A stretch of DNA of 64,000 bases from Prunella strophiata (GCA_036583965.1 JAZBQD010000001.1:21747569-21811568), one strand, 5' to 3'. Counted from the stretch's first letter, positions 11,698-22,599 are shown. Numbers and translations: made by a program. Notes: generated by a model from the letters alone, not told the origin.

Positions 11698-11792
11698 ACC
11701 AAAAAAAAAAAAAACCCAAAAAAAAACCAACAAAAAAACAACCAAGCAAACAACAACAAACAAACAACAAAACCACAACAAAACAAAACAAA
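11667..11792. repeat. Poly(A) plus A/C-rich tract
   Basis: An A28 run is followed by about 100 bases almost wholly of A and C (CCAACAAA and CAACAAC words) with hardly any T or G. Similar tracts lie at 13347, 39617 and 44891. Confidence 0.85.
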
Positions 11793-12322
11793 AGTATACA
11801 GTAAGAAGAGTTAAATATGAACGAATTCAAGGTATGAACAAAAGAAGTAGCTGTTATTAAAAAAATTACAATTAACTAAGAGAGAAAAAGGGGAGAGAAG
11901 CTGACTTAAAGTGCTAACAGAGCACTTATATACTGAGTGTAGAGGCTTATCAAGAAATTAGCCAGGTACAAGCCCTGAAGTTTCCTAATCCTCAACTCTG
12001 AAAACTGCAAAACCCAGGCAGAATGCTGCTCGGCATGGGAGAGCTGCAAAGGAATTCCTCTGAGGAAGAGGAGCGGAGCTGTGGGACCTCCACTGTGCCA
12101 CCAACACAAATTTCCAGTCTAAACAAGAGAAAAGCGAGCGTTCAGAGCTTTCCTGTCTCACCGCAGGGGAAACCACGCTGATGGAAAGACACAGTTTGAC
12201 AAAGGACATTAAACTAAACCCCGGCGCTTTTCTACTGACTCCCCCACGCCAAATCTAACGCAATGAGGCACTCATGATTCTTCTAAAGAGGTGAAAAAAA
12301 CATTAGTCCTGGGCGTACTTTT
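11793..12322. other. Flank of CpG island
   Basis: Rising GC content toward the island from about 12000. On the minus-strand reading this would be the start of a first intron. Confidence 0.3.
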
Positions 12323-12324
12323 AC

Positions 12325-12930
12325 CTGAATTCCAAGGGAAATCAAACTCAGGACCCCCCAGCCTGAGCTGGCAGCTCAAAGTTCGCTGCGCTGGGTGATG
12401 CAGCAAGTTCCCCCGGGAGCAAGAACACACCTGCACCCTCCGCCCTGCTTGCCCGAGTAACCCCAGCGCTGCAACGGAGCAGCAGCGAGCCCAGCGCCAC
12501 GCACCTGGCTCCAATAACCCCACAAAAATACCTCGGCATCTCAGAGCAGGAGGCTCCCGGCCATTCCCCACCGGCGGCTCCGCATCCCGGCGGCTCCCGC
12601 TGCTGCGATGGGCAGGGATGCGCCTGCCCCTTGCCGGCGCCGGGCACTCCCCCGCTCCCAGCCCGGCTTCCCAGCCCCCCTGGCTCTCCCTCTCTTTCCC
12701 TTTCTCTTCTCCTCTCGGCTCCCACTGGCTCGGAGCTGGGTACGGCTCCCCGCTCCGTGGTCCTTCTGTCCGTCTGTCTGTCTCCCCGCAGCTCGGTGCG
12801 GGCTCCCGCTGCCGGGGAATGCAGGGAGAGCATTTGCCAGGACGGCAGGAATGCCGCTGGAGCCCGGCTGGGCACAGCGATGCTGCTGGTTCGGTGTCTC
12901 TCATCCCCCGGGATACAGGTGCCTAAAGCA
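12325..12930 (-). promoter_or_regulatory. CpG island, probable promoter and first exon
   Basis: I count about 45 CpG dinucleotides in roughly 510 bases (12390-12900) at clearly high GC. Almost everywhere else in the window CpG is rare, so this is an unmethylated-type island, usually a promoter. Minus-strand donor candidates are 'GAATTCAG|GTAAAAGT' (exon end 12325) and 'GGAGCCAG|GTGCGTGG' (exon end 12505). Plus-strand donors in the island are weaker, for example 'ATACAG|GTGCCT' near 12920. This favours a leftward gene with its 5' exon here. Long ORFs cross the island on both strands, but none has a protein I recognise. The gene identity is unknown. Confidence 0.6.
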
Positions 12931-13084
12931 GGGGTTGGAAAAGAGCTCGGGCTTTGGCTCACCTTCGAGGAATTGAAACAGCATTCCCTGAAACTCCCAC
13001 CTGCAATTCCTTGGAACTTCACGGAGTCGCCGTGCAACTCATGGGGCACCACCCAGGCATCTAAAGGAGCTTATTTAAATCAGG

Positions 13085-13345
13085 GAATCCTGGTCTGGGC
13101 TGGAAGGGACCTTAAAACCCAGCCAGTTCCACCCCCTTCCACACCTTCCACTGTCCCAGGCTGCTCCAAGCCCATCCAGCCTGGCCTTGGGCACTGCCAG
13201 GGATCCAGAGGCAGCCACAGCTGCTCTGGGCACCCTGTGCCAGGGCCTGTCCACCCTCAAAGGGAAAAACTTCCCAAAATCCAGCCTAAATTTACCCTCT
13301 GTCAGTTTGTATTTCCTATTGTATTGTTGGCATTGTTGTCCCAAT
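13085..13345 (-). mobile_element. CR1 LINE 3' fragment, minus strand
   Basis: The plus strand reads the antisense CR1 end: 'GGCTGGAAGGGACCTTAAAA', 'CCACTGTCCCAGGCTGCTCC', 'GGCAGCCACAGCTGCTCTGG' and 'CCCTGTGCCAGGGCCTG'. The 273-codon plus-strand frame from 12631 runs from the CpG island into this antisense LINE and is not a gene. Confidence 0.92.
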
Positions 13346-13346
13346 T

Positions 13347-13415
13347 ACAAAACAAAAAAAAACCAAAAAAAACCCCAAAAAACCAACAACAACAACAAAA
13401 AAAAAAAAAAACCAA
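13347..13415. repeat. A/C-rich tract
   Basis: Runs of A separated by CC and CAAC words follow directly on the CR1 copy. Just to the right is the 18-bp inverted repeat CTTATTTT-TC-AAAATAAG (13416-13433). Confidence 0.8.
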
Positions 13416-13456
13416 CTTATTTTTCAAAATAAGGCTCTATTTTTGTTTGTGAGGGT

Positions 13457-13502
13457 TTTTTTTGGTTGGTTTTTGTTGTTGCTGTTGATGTTGCTGTTGT
13501 TG
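13457..13502. repeat. T/G-rich tract, near-complement of 13347-13415
   Basis: A T8 run followed by GGTTGG and GTTGTTGCTGTTG words is roughly the reverse complement of the A/C tract 50-100 bases to the left. The two could pair as a stem around 13416-13456. Confidence 0.55.
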
Positions 13503-14037
13503 TGAGGGCACATGGTGAGAGTAAAGGGGAGCTCCTAACACAAGGTTTATGTGGTCATGTCACCACTGTAACACCAGAGCACTCCAGTTCTTGAAAACCT
13601 CTACTGGGACTCAAATTGTTCCTCAGTCTTTCAAAAGATAAGTACACAAGGTTGTTGCAAACCTATGTAATGCTACTGCTTCTCACCCACAAGCCCCAAT
13701 TACCAGTATGACTTAAAACCTTAATTTCTTTCCAAAAACCTAATAAAATTAAAATAATCAGAATGAGCATTATCTTTGTGTTATGAGACCTGGATATTAT
13801 TTATACCTGAAAACCAAAAACAATGAAAATAAAATTAAAAACTAATATCCATAGTAATACCCAGGGTAACTCATCTTTCCTGGTGCAGCTGTGTGCTATA
13901 TTTAGTTTCTTCTACCTTTTAATAACTAAGATTAATGTGTCCTGTGAGATCCACCTGTCCCTCACACAGACCTGTTACAGATGTTACAGTGTTCACTCTT
14001 CAAGTGTTCCCAAACCACTAAAGCCAGCTCCCTGAAA
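13503..14037. other. Unique AT-rich sequence
   Basis: No repeat is recognised. On the minus strand an ATTAAA polyadenylation-type hexamer lies near 13917-13922, about 115 bases beyond the stop of the next ORF. Confidence 0.3.
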
Positions 14038-14529
14038 TCAGGAGTATGAAATCTTCAAGGCAGGATTTGTCCCCCCAGGAATGAAGAATTCCTGCAGGCA
14101 GAAAGGACAATCCAGGAGAAGCTGCCTCTGAAGGAGAGAAAAGGCTTCTTGCTCCCAGACATGTGCATTAAATATTTGATATGCTCGAAGGATGTTATTG
14201 TTGGTAGCTTCACATTCCCTCAGAACATCATCAAAAGGAAGTAATTCACCTCGTGGGCTCCGATCTGGGAGTGCCTGGCAGAAGGGAGTTATTCTGGAAG
14301 CGTGAGGATCTGACAGCAATAACCATGATTGGCAGGAAAGGTGCTCAGGAAGAGGTTCCCTCTCTTCTATGAGCATCCTGCATCTCCCCAGCGTGTCTGA
14401 CCCAAGCACAGCCAGGGCCAGCCTCTCACTGAGGATCTTCCTGGCTGAGCTGGACTCTCCTTGGGATGTATTTGCACTGAGGGCAGCATGGGGAAGACTA
14501 AATTCCACTTCTGCCAGACTCAGGTGCAT
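14038..14529 (-). CDS. Unassigned ORF, possible coding exon or relic
   Basis: A 163-codon frame (Met to stop) lies in DNA I cannot assign to any repeat. Its C-terminal half has ordinary protein composition (for example 'LLPFDDVLRECEATNN' and 'ILRAYQIFNAHVWEQE') and its codon use is not obviously low-complexity. A polypyrimidine/AG acceptor-like site ('CCATGCTGCCCTCAG') lies inside the frame, so if it is real it may be a terminal exon starting there. I do not recognise the protein. In 64 kb of this composition one or two chance frames of this length are expected, so length alone is no evidence. It lies upstream of the CpG island in minus-strand terms and cannot be downstream of that promoter. 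Confidence 0.2.
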   Translation of the reverse strand: MHLSLAEVEFSLPHAALSANTSQGESSSARKILSERLALAVLGSDTLGRCRMLIEEREPLPEHLSCQSWLLLSDPHASRITPFCQALPDRSPRGELLPFDDVLRECEATNNNILRAYQIFNAHVWEQEAFSLLQRQLLLDCPFCLQEFFIPGGTNPALKISYS

Positions 14530-14838
14530 TTCTCTGCACTCAGGGAGAGGATGCCTGGGAAATCAATTCTGACTTTGTAAAAGCAGGAGCTGTTAGAGCC
14601 TTGTGTGTTCTCCACTAACATGATCCCCACCTGCCAATTCCAACCTGCCTTAGGAATGCAACCCAGCTGTCCCAGACAGAGAGAACTGACCTAATACAGA
14701 GCTCTGATTCTCTTACATCTCAATACAATAGGTTCTTCTTTTTCTGAACAATCCAGTCTTTTTTAAAACTTGCATTAAGTTCCTTCTCATCTTCCAACTC
14801 TTTTAAACACCTCGGATGACATTGAGATCTTTGGTAAT
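14530..14838. other. Unique sequence
   Basis: Nothing is recognised. Confidence 0.3.
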
Positions 14839-14839
14839 T

Positions 14840-15362
14840 ATGGAGCTTGTCCTCCCAAAACACGTCTCTGGGCATGCAGAGGAGAAGAAGGTGACTGGGA
14901 TCAGTCAGTCTGGATTTACCAAAGCTAAATCAGTGCCTGACCAACCTGTCTGGAATACAGTGACAGAAATAATAAAGGGATGGAACGTGGATGAGGACAC
15001 AGCAGTTATAATTTCCCTTGACTTTCCCAGACTTTCAGCACTGTCTCCCACGATATTTTTGTATCCAAGTGAGGACAGTGTGGTCTGAAGGGGTGGACAA
15101 GTGAAAAATGGGTGAACTCAAAAACTGGGTGAATGACAGGGCTCAGATGTGACAGGAAGAGTCACAACAGGAGAGCTTTTCCTTTAGGAAAAGAAGTGCT
15201 GGGGCACTGAACAGGCTCCCCAGGGAATGGGAACAGCCCCAAGGCTGCCAGAGCTCCAGGGATGCACAGGGTGGGATTGCTGGGCTGTCTTGGGCAAAGC
15301 CAGGAGCTGGACTGGATGATCCCTGTGGGTCCCTCCCTGCTCAGGACGTTCCATGATTCATA
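14840..15362 (+). mobile_element. CR1 LINE with decayed reverse-transcriptase segment
   Basis: The left part (14850-15075) matches the CR1 ORF2 reverse-transcriptase core: 'GGATTTACCAAAGCTAAATC' corresponds to the GFTKGKS-type motif, 'TGCCTGACCAACCTG' follows, and 'SLDFPR' stands where the YLDFSKAFD-type motif belongs. The right part (15170-15362) is the 3' end: 'GGCTGCCAGAGCTCCAGGGA', 'GGACTGGATGATCCC', 'TTCCATGATTC'. The sequence between is much shorter than in a full element, so a large internal deletion joins the two. Stops and frameshifts mean it encodes no active enzyme. Confidence 0.8.
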
Positions 15363-16589
15363 AGCTGAAGCAATCAATAAGGATAATAAGGTATAACATT
15401 TCTTCTCAAGGACAGGTAAGAGGTGCAGCAGAGGCTTTGGAGTCTCCATCCTTATGTTTTTTTTCTGGACAAAGCCCTGGACAACCTGGTCTGAACCCAA
15501 AAGTGGCTCTGCTCAGCGTTGGTAGGACCCATGATTTTATTTCATAACATTTTACAGCAATTTTTTTCCTTAATGAGTAGTTGCTAAATGGATTTGGGAA
15601 GTTGAAGCTACTGCTTAGGAAACAAATATTGGATTGAGTCTAGAAGTTACCAGCATGTATTTCCAGTTAAAAGCAAGACTACAGCTGTGCAATAAAGTAA
15701 AATCTTAAAGAATTCAATATTTTGTGTAGTTTAGTTGAGGTAAAGGACAGTACTGGCAGCTTTCTGCTGTATAAGTGTCTGGTTTGTGTGAGGAGCAACA
15801 CAAGGAGCACAGGGAAGCTCTTAGAACTGCAGCAGACAAAATACAGAATCTTTTCATCTCCCACCTGATGATGCAACATTTTTATTTTCTTCCTGTAAAG
15901 CAGAAAGTTTGCAGCTCTAGAAGGCCAAAGATGAAGATGGCAACTCAGTGACTGTGATGAAACTGATTTCAGGCAGGACTAATAATTATTCCTGGTTTAT
16001 TTTCTGTCATTTCAGTTGATCTGACCTTGGAGGAGAAGGTTGGGGTGTTCTGTAATTCCCTGCAAACAAGAGCTCACAGTAAAATGCTGACCACCTCTTA
16101 ACCACAGCCCTACATCACAATGTGCCCCTGGGCAGGCAAAAAAGACCTTCTGGGGAGGAGAAGATGGTAAAAATTTAAAGACAATTTGCACAGGGATACA
16201 TCAGAAACATCCTCACTGATTCTGTGCATCTTTTTTTTTGAGTATTTTTGTCATTGAGAGGCAGAGGGGGTAAGGAAAGACAATCCTAGCCCTCTAGAAG
16301 TCTGGGCAGAGCCCTACAATCTGCCCATCTGTTCACAGGGAGGGATTACACCAAATCCCACTGAGCCTGTACGCTGACAAATCCAGGAGGAGCAGTAATT
16401 GGCTTACTGTAGTTTGTTAGATTCATAATTTGATCACAAACTCCTCTCAAGGCAAGTTCATCCACAGCATTCATTTCTCTGCCTTTCCAACGGCTCATTT
16501 GTTCTGCAGCACTATAAATATTATGTGAATGAAAATCACAGGAAATGGCTATTCTGTGCTCCAGTGCTTTATTAAGAGATATCTATTTC

Positions 16590-16590
<1 letters not shown>
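15363..16590. other. Unique sequence, no gene recognised
   Basis: No repeat family is recognised. Confidence 0.35.
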
Positions 16591-16629
<39 letters not shown>

Positions 16630-16638
16630 AAAAAAAAA
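16591..16638. repeat. Poly(A) tract
   Basis: A37 followed by GG and A8. No retrocopy body is recognisable upstream. Confidence 0.95.
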
Positions 16639-16639
16639 C

Positions 16640-18239
16640 CCCAAACTAATTATATCTGCATTTACACAGCTCCTTTCAGGAAGATTATCCAAGACTCTTT
16701 ATAGAGCAGCAAATGACAAGCCCAGAGCTCTGCCTATGTGCAACAATCAGATATATTCCATATGCAGCTGCCATAAACATTTCTATTCATGCCAGTTCAT
16801 CTGTGCTGGGATTAACAGAGTGAGAAAAGCTGGCCAAGGACACCTATTTAAAGAACCAGGAGGTTTAAGTGGATGGAACCCACACAGTAACTTCTCATCT
16901 AAAGCACAGGGCAGCTAATGATGGTGTAACCTGGAATTCTCACTGCTAACACAACACTTTGGGTCCAACCCTGGCCTCTCCTGCCTTGGAAATGATGCTG
17001 GATGTGCCAGGAGCACTTCTGGGGCAGGTCCTGAAAATATCTGCACAAAACCAGCAGGGCAAGGACTCCAAGCATGGTGGGGGGGGTTTTGCACAGACTG
17101 AGATTTGGAGAAGGTGCTCCCAGGGATGACAAGACTCTATCCCAGCTGGGAGGCTTTGGGGCAGGGCAGGAAGAAAAGCCCTCAGTGCAACAGTGCAGAA
17201 CATGGCCAGCCTAGCAACCCTGAGCTGAACCAAGATTTCAGGGAAATACATGGAATTTTCAATGCCCAAATCAGAGCCCAGACTGGAAATGCTCCTCTCT
17301 CATAGGGGAGCTCTGTGCTGCTGCCAGACCACGGGTGCTTCTGCAGTTTTGCCTCCTCATTTCCCAGCTCTGGCTCTGAGCACGTGCAGAACTTGGTGCT
17401 GCTGAGGCTGAGAACCACATTTCACACTTTAAGCCAGGTGAAATCCAGAGGCTAAGATGTACAAATAGGCTTCCTCATACTTCACCTCCTGTGGCCTCAC
17501 TCCCACATCCCAAACCCTCCACGGAATTACTATGCCAGCTTTCTACAAACACTCACTCAGCTGGAGCAGGGATGGAGATTCCCAGGATTGAGCAGGATTT
17601 CCTTATCCTCCACATGGGAAATGAATCCAAGCTCCAGCCCCTTAGAACCAGAAGGAAATGAGCTCATAGCATTTCTGTTCAGCAGGAAAACACTTCAAGC
17701 ATCAGGACAGCAACAGTTTTGGGAGAGCCACTCCTCACCTGGCTGCTGAATCCCTGCCAGCAAAGCAGGTTATCTTGGGCTGCAAAGCCAGATTAAGGGA
17801 TAACTCCTCACTAGGCTGGTCCATAAGAAATGCAGGGAAAGTCCTGGGACAGAATCCCCCTTCTGCTGCCATGCTGGACACAGAAAACATGAGCTCTGCT
17901 TCACCCTTGGAAGAGAGAGGATAAAAATCCATCTCTAAAGCCCCACTGGGGTGGGTGGGCACAGAGCTCTCAGCAGCCCCGAGGAAGAGGATGTCACCTG
18001 GTGCTCCTCCTGCCCAGGGTCACAGTGTCATGTTTACAGTGCAGGGCATGGCACTGAGCACTCTGGAGCAGAGCAGGGTGCCCAGGGAAGTTTGGTGGGA
18101 GTACTGAGGCTGCCTGGTTCTTGTAGGGACCAGCATGTCCCTGTGAGAGCCTCTGGGTGAGGATCCAGGGACCCCAAAAGATGCAGCAGGGTTGTAAAAA
18201 CTCACTTAGTGTTTGGAAAGGGGCAGAGGAATGTAGCAC
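16640..18239. other. Unique sequence, no gene recognised
   Basis: Moderately GC-rich DNA. The overlapping frames at 16946-17418 and 17735-18160 have no recognisable domains. Confidence 0.35.
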
Positions 18240-18247
18240 ATAAAGCA

Positions 18248-18318
18248 AATGCACACACACATAAATACAAATATAAAAAATATACATTTTTGTATATATA
18301 CACATTCATATATAAAAA
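18248..18318. repeat. AT-rich low-complexity stretch
   Basis: CACACACATAAATACAAAT is followed by TATATACA and ATATATAA words over about 70 bases. Confidence 0.7.
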
Positions 18319-19380
18319 GTTTGACTTAAAAAGTGCCTGGTAAATGAGTACATTTTACTTGGTGCTGTAGAAGTTCAGCAGCTCCCAACCCTTTCCACCA
18401 TTTTAAACCCACCCAAGGCTCAAACCCTAAACAGGCACTTCAAGCAAAAGAAGCTAATGAAGTCACAGTCATACAAAACATAGGAATTGTAATTTTCCCT
18501 GTCCTTTCTCCCTCTGGATGCAGAGGCTGTGAGAGCTGTCCTGGGTACCAGGGCAGTGCCACCCCACTGCCACATCCAAATGCCACAGCCTGGTCCTAGA
18601 GACAGAGTTCAGGTACCTCTGTCCTGCAGGTACCGTCCATAAGCAGGTGAAAAAATCAGCCTTAAAATGAGGTTTTTTTTTGTGTGTGAAGAACTGCTCA
18701 GCAAGGCAGGAACCCAACAGCCCACGGCCATGGCCTGGCTTCACTCCCTACTACAGCAACGAGGACGTCACTGGCTGAGCTGTGGATAAAGAACATTTTA
18801 TTCCTGCCCTGCTTGAACCCAGCTCGTTTGGAGTTGTATCCCGCCTCCTTCTCCCCAGGTGAGCTGGCAGAGGCAGCAGGGGAAATACACAAACCCCACT
18901 TCAATTATTTGCTCATCCTTCAACAATAAAAGGGCAGAGAAAGGCACCACGCAAAATGAAATGCTCTTTGGAGCAAAGGAGTATTTTAAATCCAAATATT
19001 CTTATGAGAGATTTGATATCTCCTCATCCAATAATTTTGGAAAAGCTGTAATCCTGTCTGGGAGATTTCCCTAACTGCTCCAGCAATAAAGCAAACACTG
19101 CACAAGGGCTTTTCAATATTTTTGTTTCTCTCTCTGGTACCTTCTCCCACACTCTGCTCACTTTCTAACAGCACATTCAAGGCATTCATTTGATTATCTG
19201 CTTTTCACTACCTGGAATTTTAGTCCGCAAATGGCAATTCTTTAATGGTTTATTGCTCACAATTAAATTTTTGGAAAGGTAAAAGGCTCTCTTTGGAGGT
19301 GCTGCTTTAAAGCACCAAGCATAACACATGCAGTCCTACACAGTACAACAATCCACTGAATTTCCTTTTAGCAGAACTCC
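18319..19380. other. Unique sequence, no gene recognised
   Basis: Nothing is recognised beyond short frames. Confidence 0.35.
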
Positions 19381-19430
19381 TATGGTTTATATTATTATGG
19401 TTTATATTATTATAGTTTATATTATTATTC
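19381..19430. repeat. 15-bp x 3 AT-rich tandem repeat
   Basis: 'GTTTATATTATTAT' recurs at 19385, 19400 and 19415. Confidence 0.9.
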
Positions 19431-20284
19431 TTTTCACACCCCACAGCCCCCATCAGGAGTTACCACACACTGAAAATTTACTCCCGAAAAAGAACTTTTT
19501 GCTCTCCAACCTGCATGGATTCTCCCCCAGGACACAATGGCAGCCTTCCGATCCAGCATTGACCCTTCTGGTTGGATCCTCATAGGAATTCCACTTTGGA
19601 CAAGAAGTGCTTTATTCCCGGAATTCTACAGAGCTGCAAGTTAGCTGGGGACTGTAAGTCAACTGCATGCTGACTCCCTGTCAGTCAGGGCTAATTCCCA
19701 CAGATTAGAGAAGGAAATCCATACAGTTCCCCAGGTCCTAAACCCTACTGCTAAGAGAAGAGAATTTTTTTCCTTCCCAAGTAATCTTTACAGATAGAAA
19801 AAAAAAAAAAAAAAAAAAAAATTGCCCATGAATCCTTGCTATCTGCACCAAAAGTATCACAGGAGATGAACCAAGAACACCAATCCCTGGCTGTGTGTTG
19901 ATTCCCAGACCACCCACTCCTGCCACCGAGTGTGTTCACCCCGAATAACATCACGATCCTACAGTTATTGTCAGTAACAACCCCACAACCACAAATCCCT
20001 CCCCTCTGCTTCCCTGGTGTCCTCAGACAACTGGTCTCTGGGGAATGCTGAGCACTGTTACTCTGAATAGGAGGGTTTGGATCACTGTGGAAGACAGAGA
20101 CAGAAAATTGAGTTCATTGTGTTGTCTTTCACCAGAAAATGAAGACTTTCCCTGGATTCAGAGGAGCATTTGCTCTCCTGATTCCTTGGTGCCTCTAGTC
20201 GAGGGCTGTGGGTATCACTTGGCAGGGAGATCCTTTCTCTTACTTGAACTGAGCTCTTTTAGACTTTCTCCACACATTCTCTGG
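19431..20284. other. Unique sequence with poly(A) at 19798-19821
   Basis: Apart from an A24 run nothing is recognised. Confidence 0.35.
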
Positions 20285-20405
20285 TTCATGAAATCACAGA
20301 ATATCCTCAGCTAGAGGGGACCTGCAGGGATCATTCAGTCCAACCCCTGGCCTTGCACAGACACCCCAGCAATCCCACCCTGTGTGCATTGTCCAGTTCT
20401 TCCTC
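20285..20405 (-). mobile_element. CR1 LINE fragment, minus strand
   Basis: Antisense terminus: 'AAATCACAGAATATCC', 'GGGATCATTCAGTCC', 'AACCCCTGGCCTTGCACAG' and 'CAATCCCACCCTGTGTGC'. Confidence 0.85.
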
Positions 20406-20554
20406 CTCTCTAAGTCTCTTTCTCTCTCTGGAGACAGATAAGTCTTAAAGTATCACTGAGCTTCCAAGTCAAAGACAATGGCAAAGAAGTGCTCTGTTGT
20501 CCAACTCAAATCCCACACAGCACCTGCAAACAGCCCATCAGACACAGCTGCCAG

Positions 20555-20706
20555 GGAATCATGGAATCCCAGGATGGCGTCGGTTGGATGGGGCTTAAAG
20601 CCCATCCAGTGCCATCCCCTGCCATGGGCAGGGACACCTTCCACTATCCCAGGTTGCTCCAAGCCCCAATGTCCAACCTGGCCTTGGACACTGCCAGGGA
20701 TGGATC
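20555..20706 (-). mobile_element. CR1 LINE fragment, minus strand
   Basis: Antisense 3' end: 'GAATCATGGAATCCC', 'CCATCCAGTGCCATCCCCTG', 'CCATGGGCAGGGACACC' and 'CCTTGGACACTGCCAGGGAT'. It belongs to a different subfamily from the copy at 20285. Confidence 0.9.
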
Positions 20707-20887
20707 AGTCTCACAGGAGAATCTGCAGGAGAGAAGAATTCCCCACTGTGCTCCAAACCCTCCTTTCCTCAGTTCTGGATAAAAGTGAGTTTCAATGCAC
20801 TTTCATCAGCCTTGCAAAAAAGCACCAACTGGCACAGCTCTGAGGCTGCTCTTCTGGAGACCTTTGGATCAAAGGTGGAGGCCTTTG

Positions 20888-21056
20888 GATCACAGGAACA
20901 GGCTGCCCAGGGCAGGGATGAGCTCCCTATCCCTGGAAGTGTCCAAGGAACGTGTGGATGTGGCACTTGAGGGCATGATGAACACAGCGGTTGATGGTTG
21001 GACTTGAAGACCTTACAGGTCTTTTTCAACCATAACAATCCTATGATTCCATGATT
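20888..21056 (+). mobile_element. CR1 LINE 3' end, plus strand
   Basis: Sense copy: 'AACAGGCTGCCCAGGGCAGG', 'CCCTGGAAGTGTCCAAGG', 'GGTTGGACTTGAAGACC', 'TTACAGGTC' and 'CCTATGATTCCATGATT'. The terminal 8-mer-like repeats are typical of CR1. It is opposite in orientation to the two copies on its left. Confidence 0.92.
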
Positions 21057-22590
21057 TCCCTTTTATTCTCTGAGTGAATGGGAATATTTAGGATGAGAGT
21101 CTTAAAATATGACCAGGAGTTCACAGTTGTGCAGTTCTGAGCTTCTCCTAGAACACTTAGGGATTAAATTCCAATGGAGACTGCCATCAGTCCAACACGA
21201 CAGCAGCACTGCTGTTTTCCTGATGCTGAGTCTTGTACAAAGGTGAGCAGGGAGCCAAGTAATTACCTGTCCAGTGCCAAGAAGCTTATTGGACACGTGG
21301 CTGGAGCAGATTGCCTGGAATCAGGAGGAGCAGGAGGGATGCAGGAAGGATCCCTGCTTTTCCACAGTGCCCGCAGCAAATCCCAGAGTGCTGAATTTCC
21401 AGCTTCCCTGCCTCTTTCCTAAAGCTGGCAGGTTTTGCTCCTTAAAATGCTCTGCATAATTTGTACTTATTCACTCTTGGAAAATTCTTGATTGGATGAA
21501 TGTGGGGCAGCAGAGAGAATATACAATGTGTATTTAACATATTTTCCCTTGCATTTCTTATCCAGCTGAGGAAGGAAGATTGGAAGCACTCGATGCTTCC
21601 ACCTTCGCCTCCTGGAGTCATTTCTACGTTAATGTATCATTATGTGATAGACTTTGAGCAAGGGTCAAGCAGCTCTCAGAAGTAGGAACACTGTGCAGTA
21701 TTGGGAAAGTTAATGGAAACATCTTTAAAGCATATTGAAAAGAACAAAGGTGGATTAAAAATACCTTTAAGTATTCCCCAAATTCATCGTTATGTTGATT
21801 CTGGTCTTACAGGAAATACGATAAAATACTTCAGACAGACCTGAGGGGGCTTTGAGAATTGCACAGAAAAGACTGAAGTCATTAACATTCCAGTGTAAAA
21901 TCTTTTGCAGATAACCCCCTTTTATCCCTTTTCCATCTCCATTGCTGTCTCCCACATTTCTAATTTTTATACTGGAATATTCCAGAGCTGGATGAAACGC
22001 CCCCAGAGAAAAGCACAGCTGCAAGCCCCATTCGGTGTTTGGCTGAACCAAGCAAGAGTTAGGCCATCTCCAGGTATCCAGGTCTCCGTGTATCTGCTGG
22101 AGTAAGAGGAAGGTGGGTTCTCCTCATACTTTGGCTGTTTTCTACCTGAAACCTCCATACCTGCAACCCTTACACAGGCCGTGCCAACAGAGTAACTGTT
22201 CAGAATTATCCTTGCCAGGCTCTTCTGGGTGAAACAACAAAAACAAGGAAGAAACCTGTGTTCCCCTGGCACTTTCCATCATTCCTGTGCCCTTATTTTT
22301 GCTCCCTCTCATATCACCACACGCATGAAGCCACTTCTACTTGCAGAACCACTACAGAGCCCTCTTGAAACCTCTCCTGCACTCTTCTGCTGTAATTGCC
22401 AAATCCAAGTGGATACACGGAGAGCATTTTTGTAATACATTCTTTTGACTCGTATTTATATTTTGTTGTGAAAATATAGCTCAAAACATGGTCCAGATCT
22501 CAAAATGCCTTTTTTTTTCTTCCTGCTAAATGTTAATTAGGCCCGTGTAAATTGTCTTGATCAAAATAGCTCCCTTGCTTTAAGCTTAAT
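21057..22590. other. Unique sequence, no gene recognised
   Basis: No repeat family and no convincing exon. Confidence 0.35.
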
Positions 22591-22599
22591 CACTTCTTA

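Noticed and set aside
12348..13052. 234-codon and 210-codon minus-strand ORFs over the CpG island
   Set aside because: Arg/Gly/Pro/Ser-rich sequence typical of unselected GC-rich DNA, open in several frames at once; no domain. A first exon may exist here, but I cannot fix a coding frame.
12631..13452. 273-codon plus-strand ORF, the longest in the window
   Set aside because: It crosses the GC-rich CpG island and then an antisense CR1 copy and ends in an A-rich tract; its second half is plainly LINE sequence.
16591..16638. Processed pseudogene ending in poly(A)
   Set aside because: No gene-like sequence precedes the A37 run on the plus strand; likewise nothing to the right of T41 at 60298.
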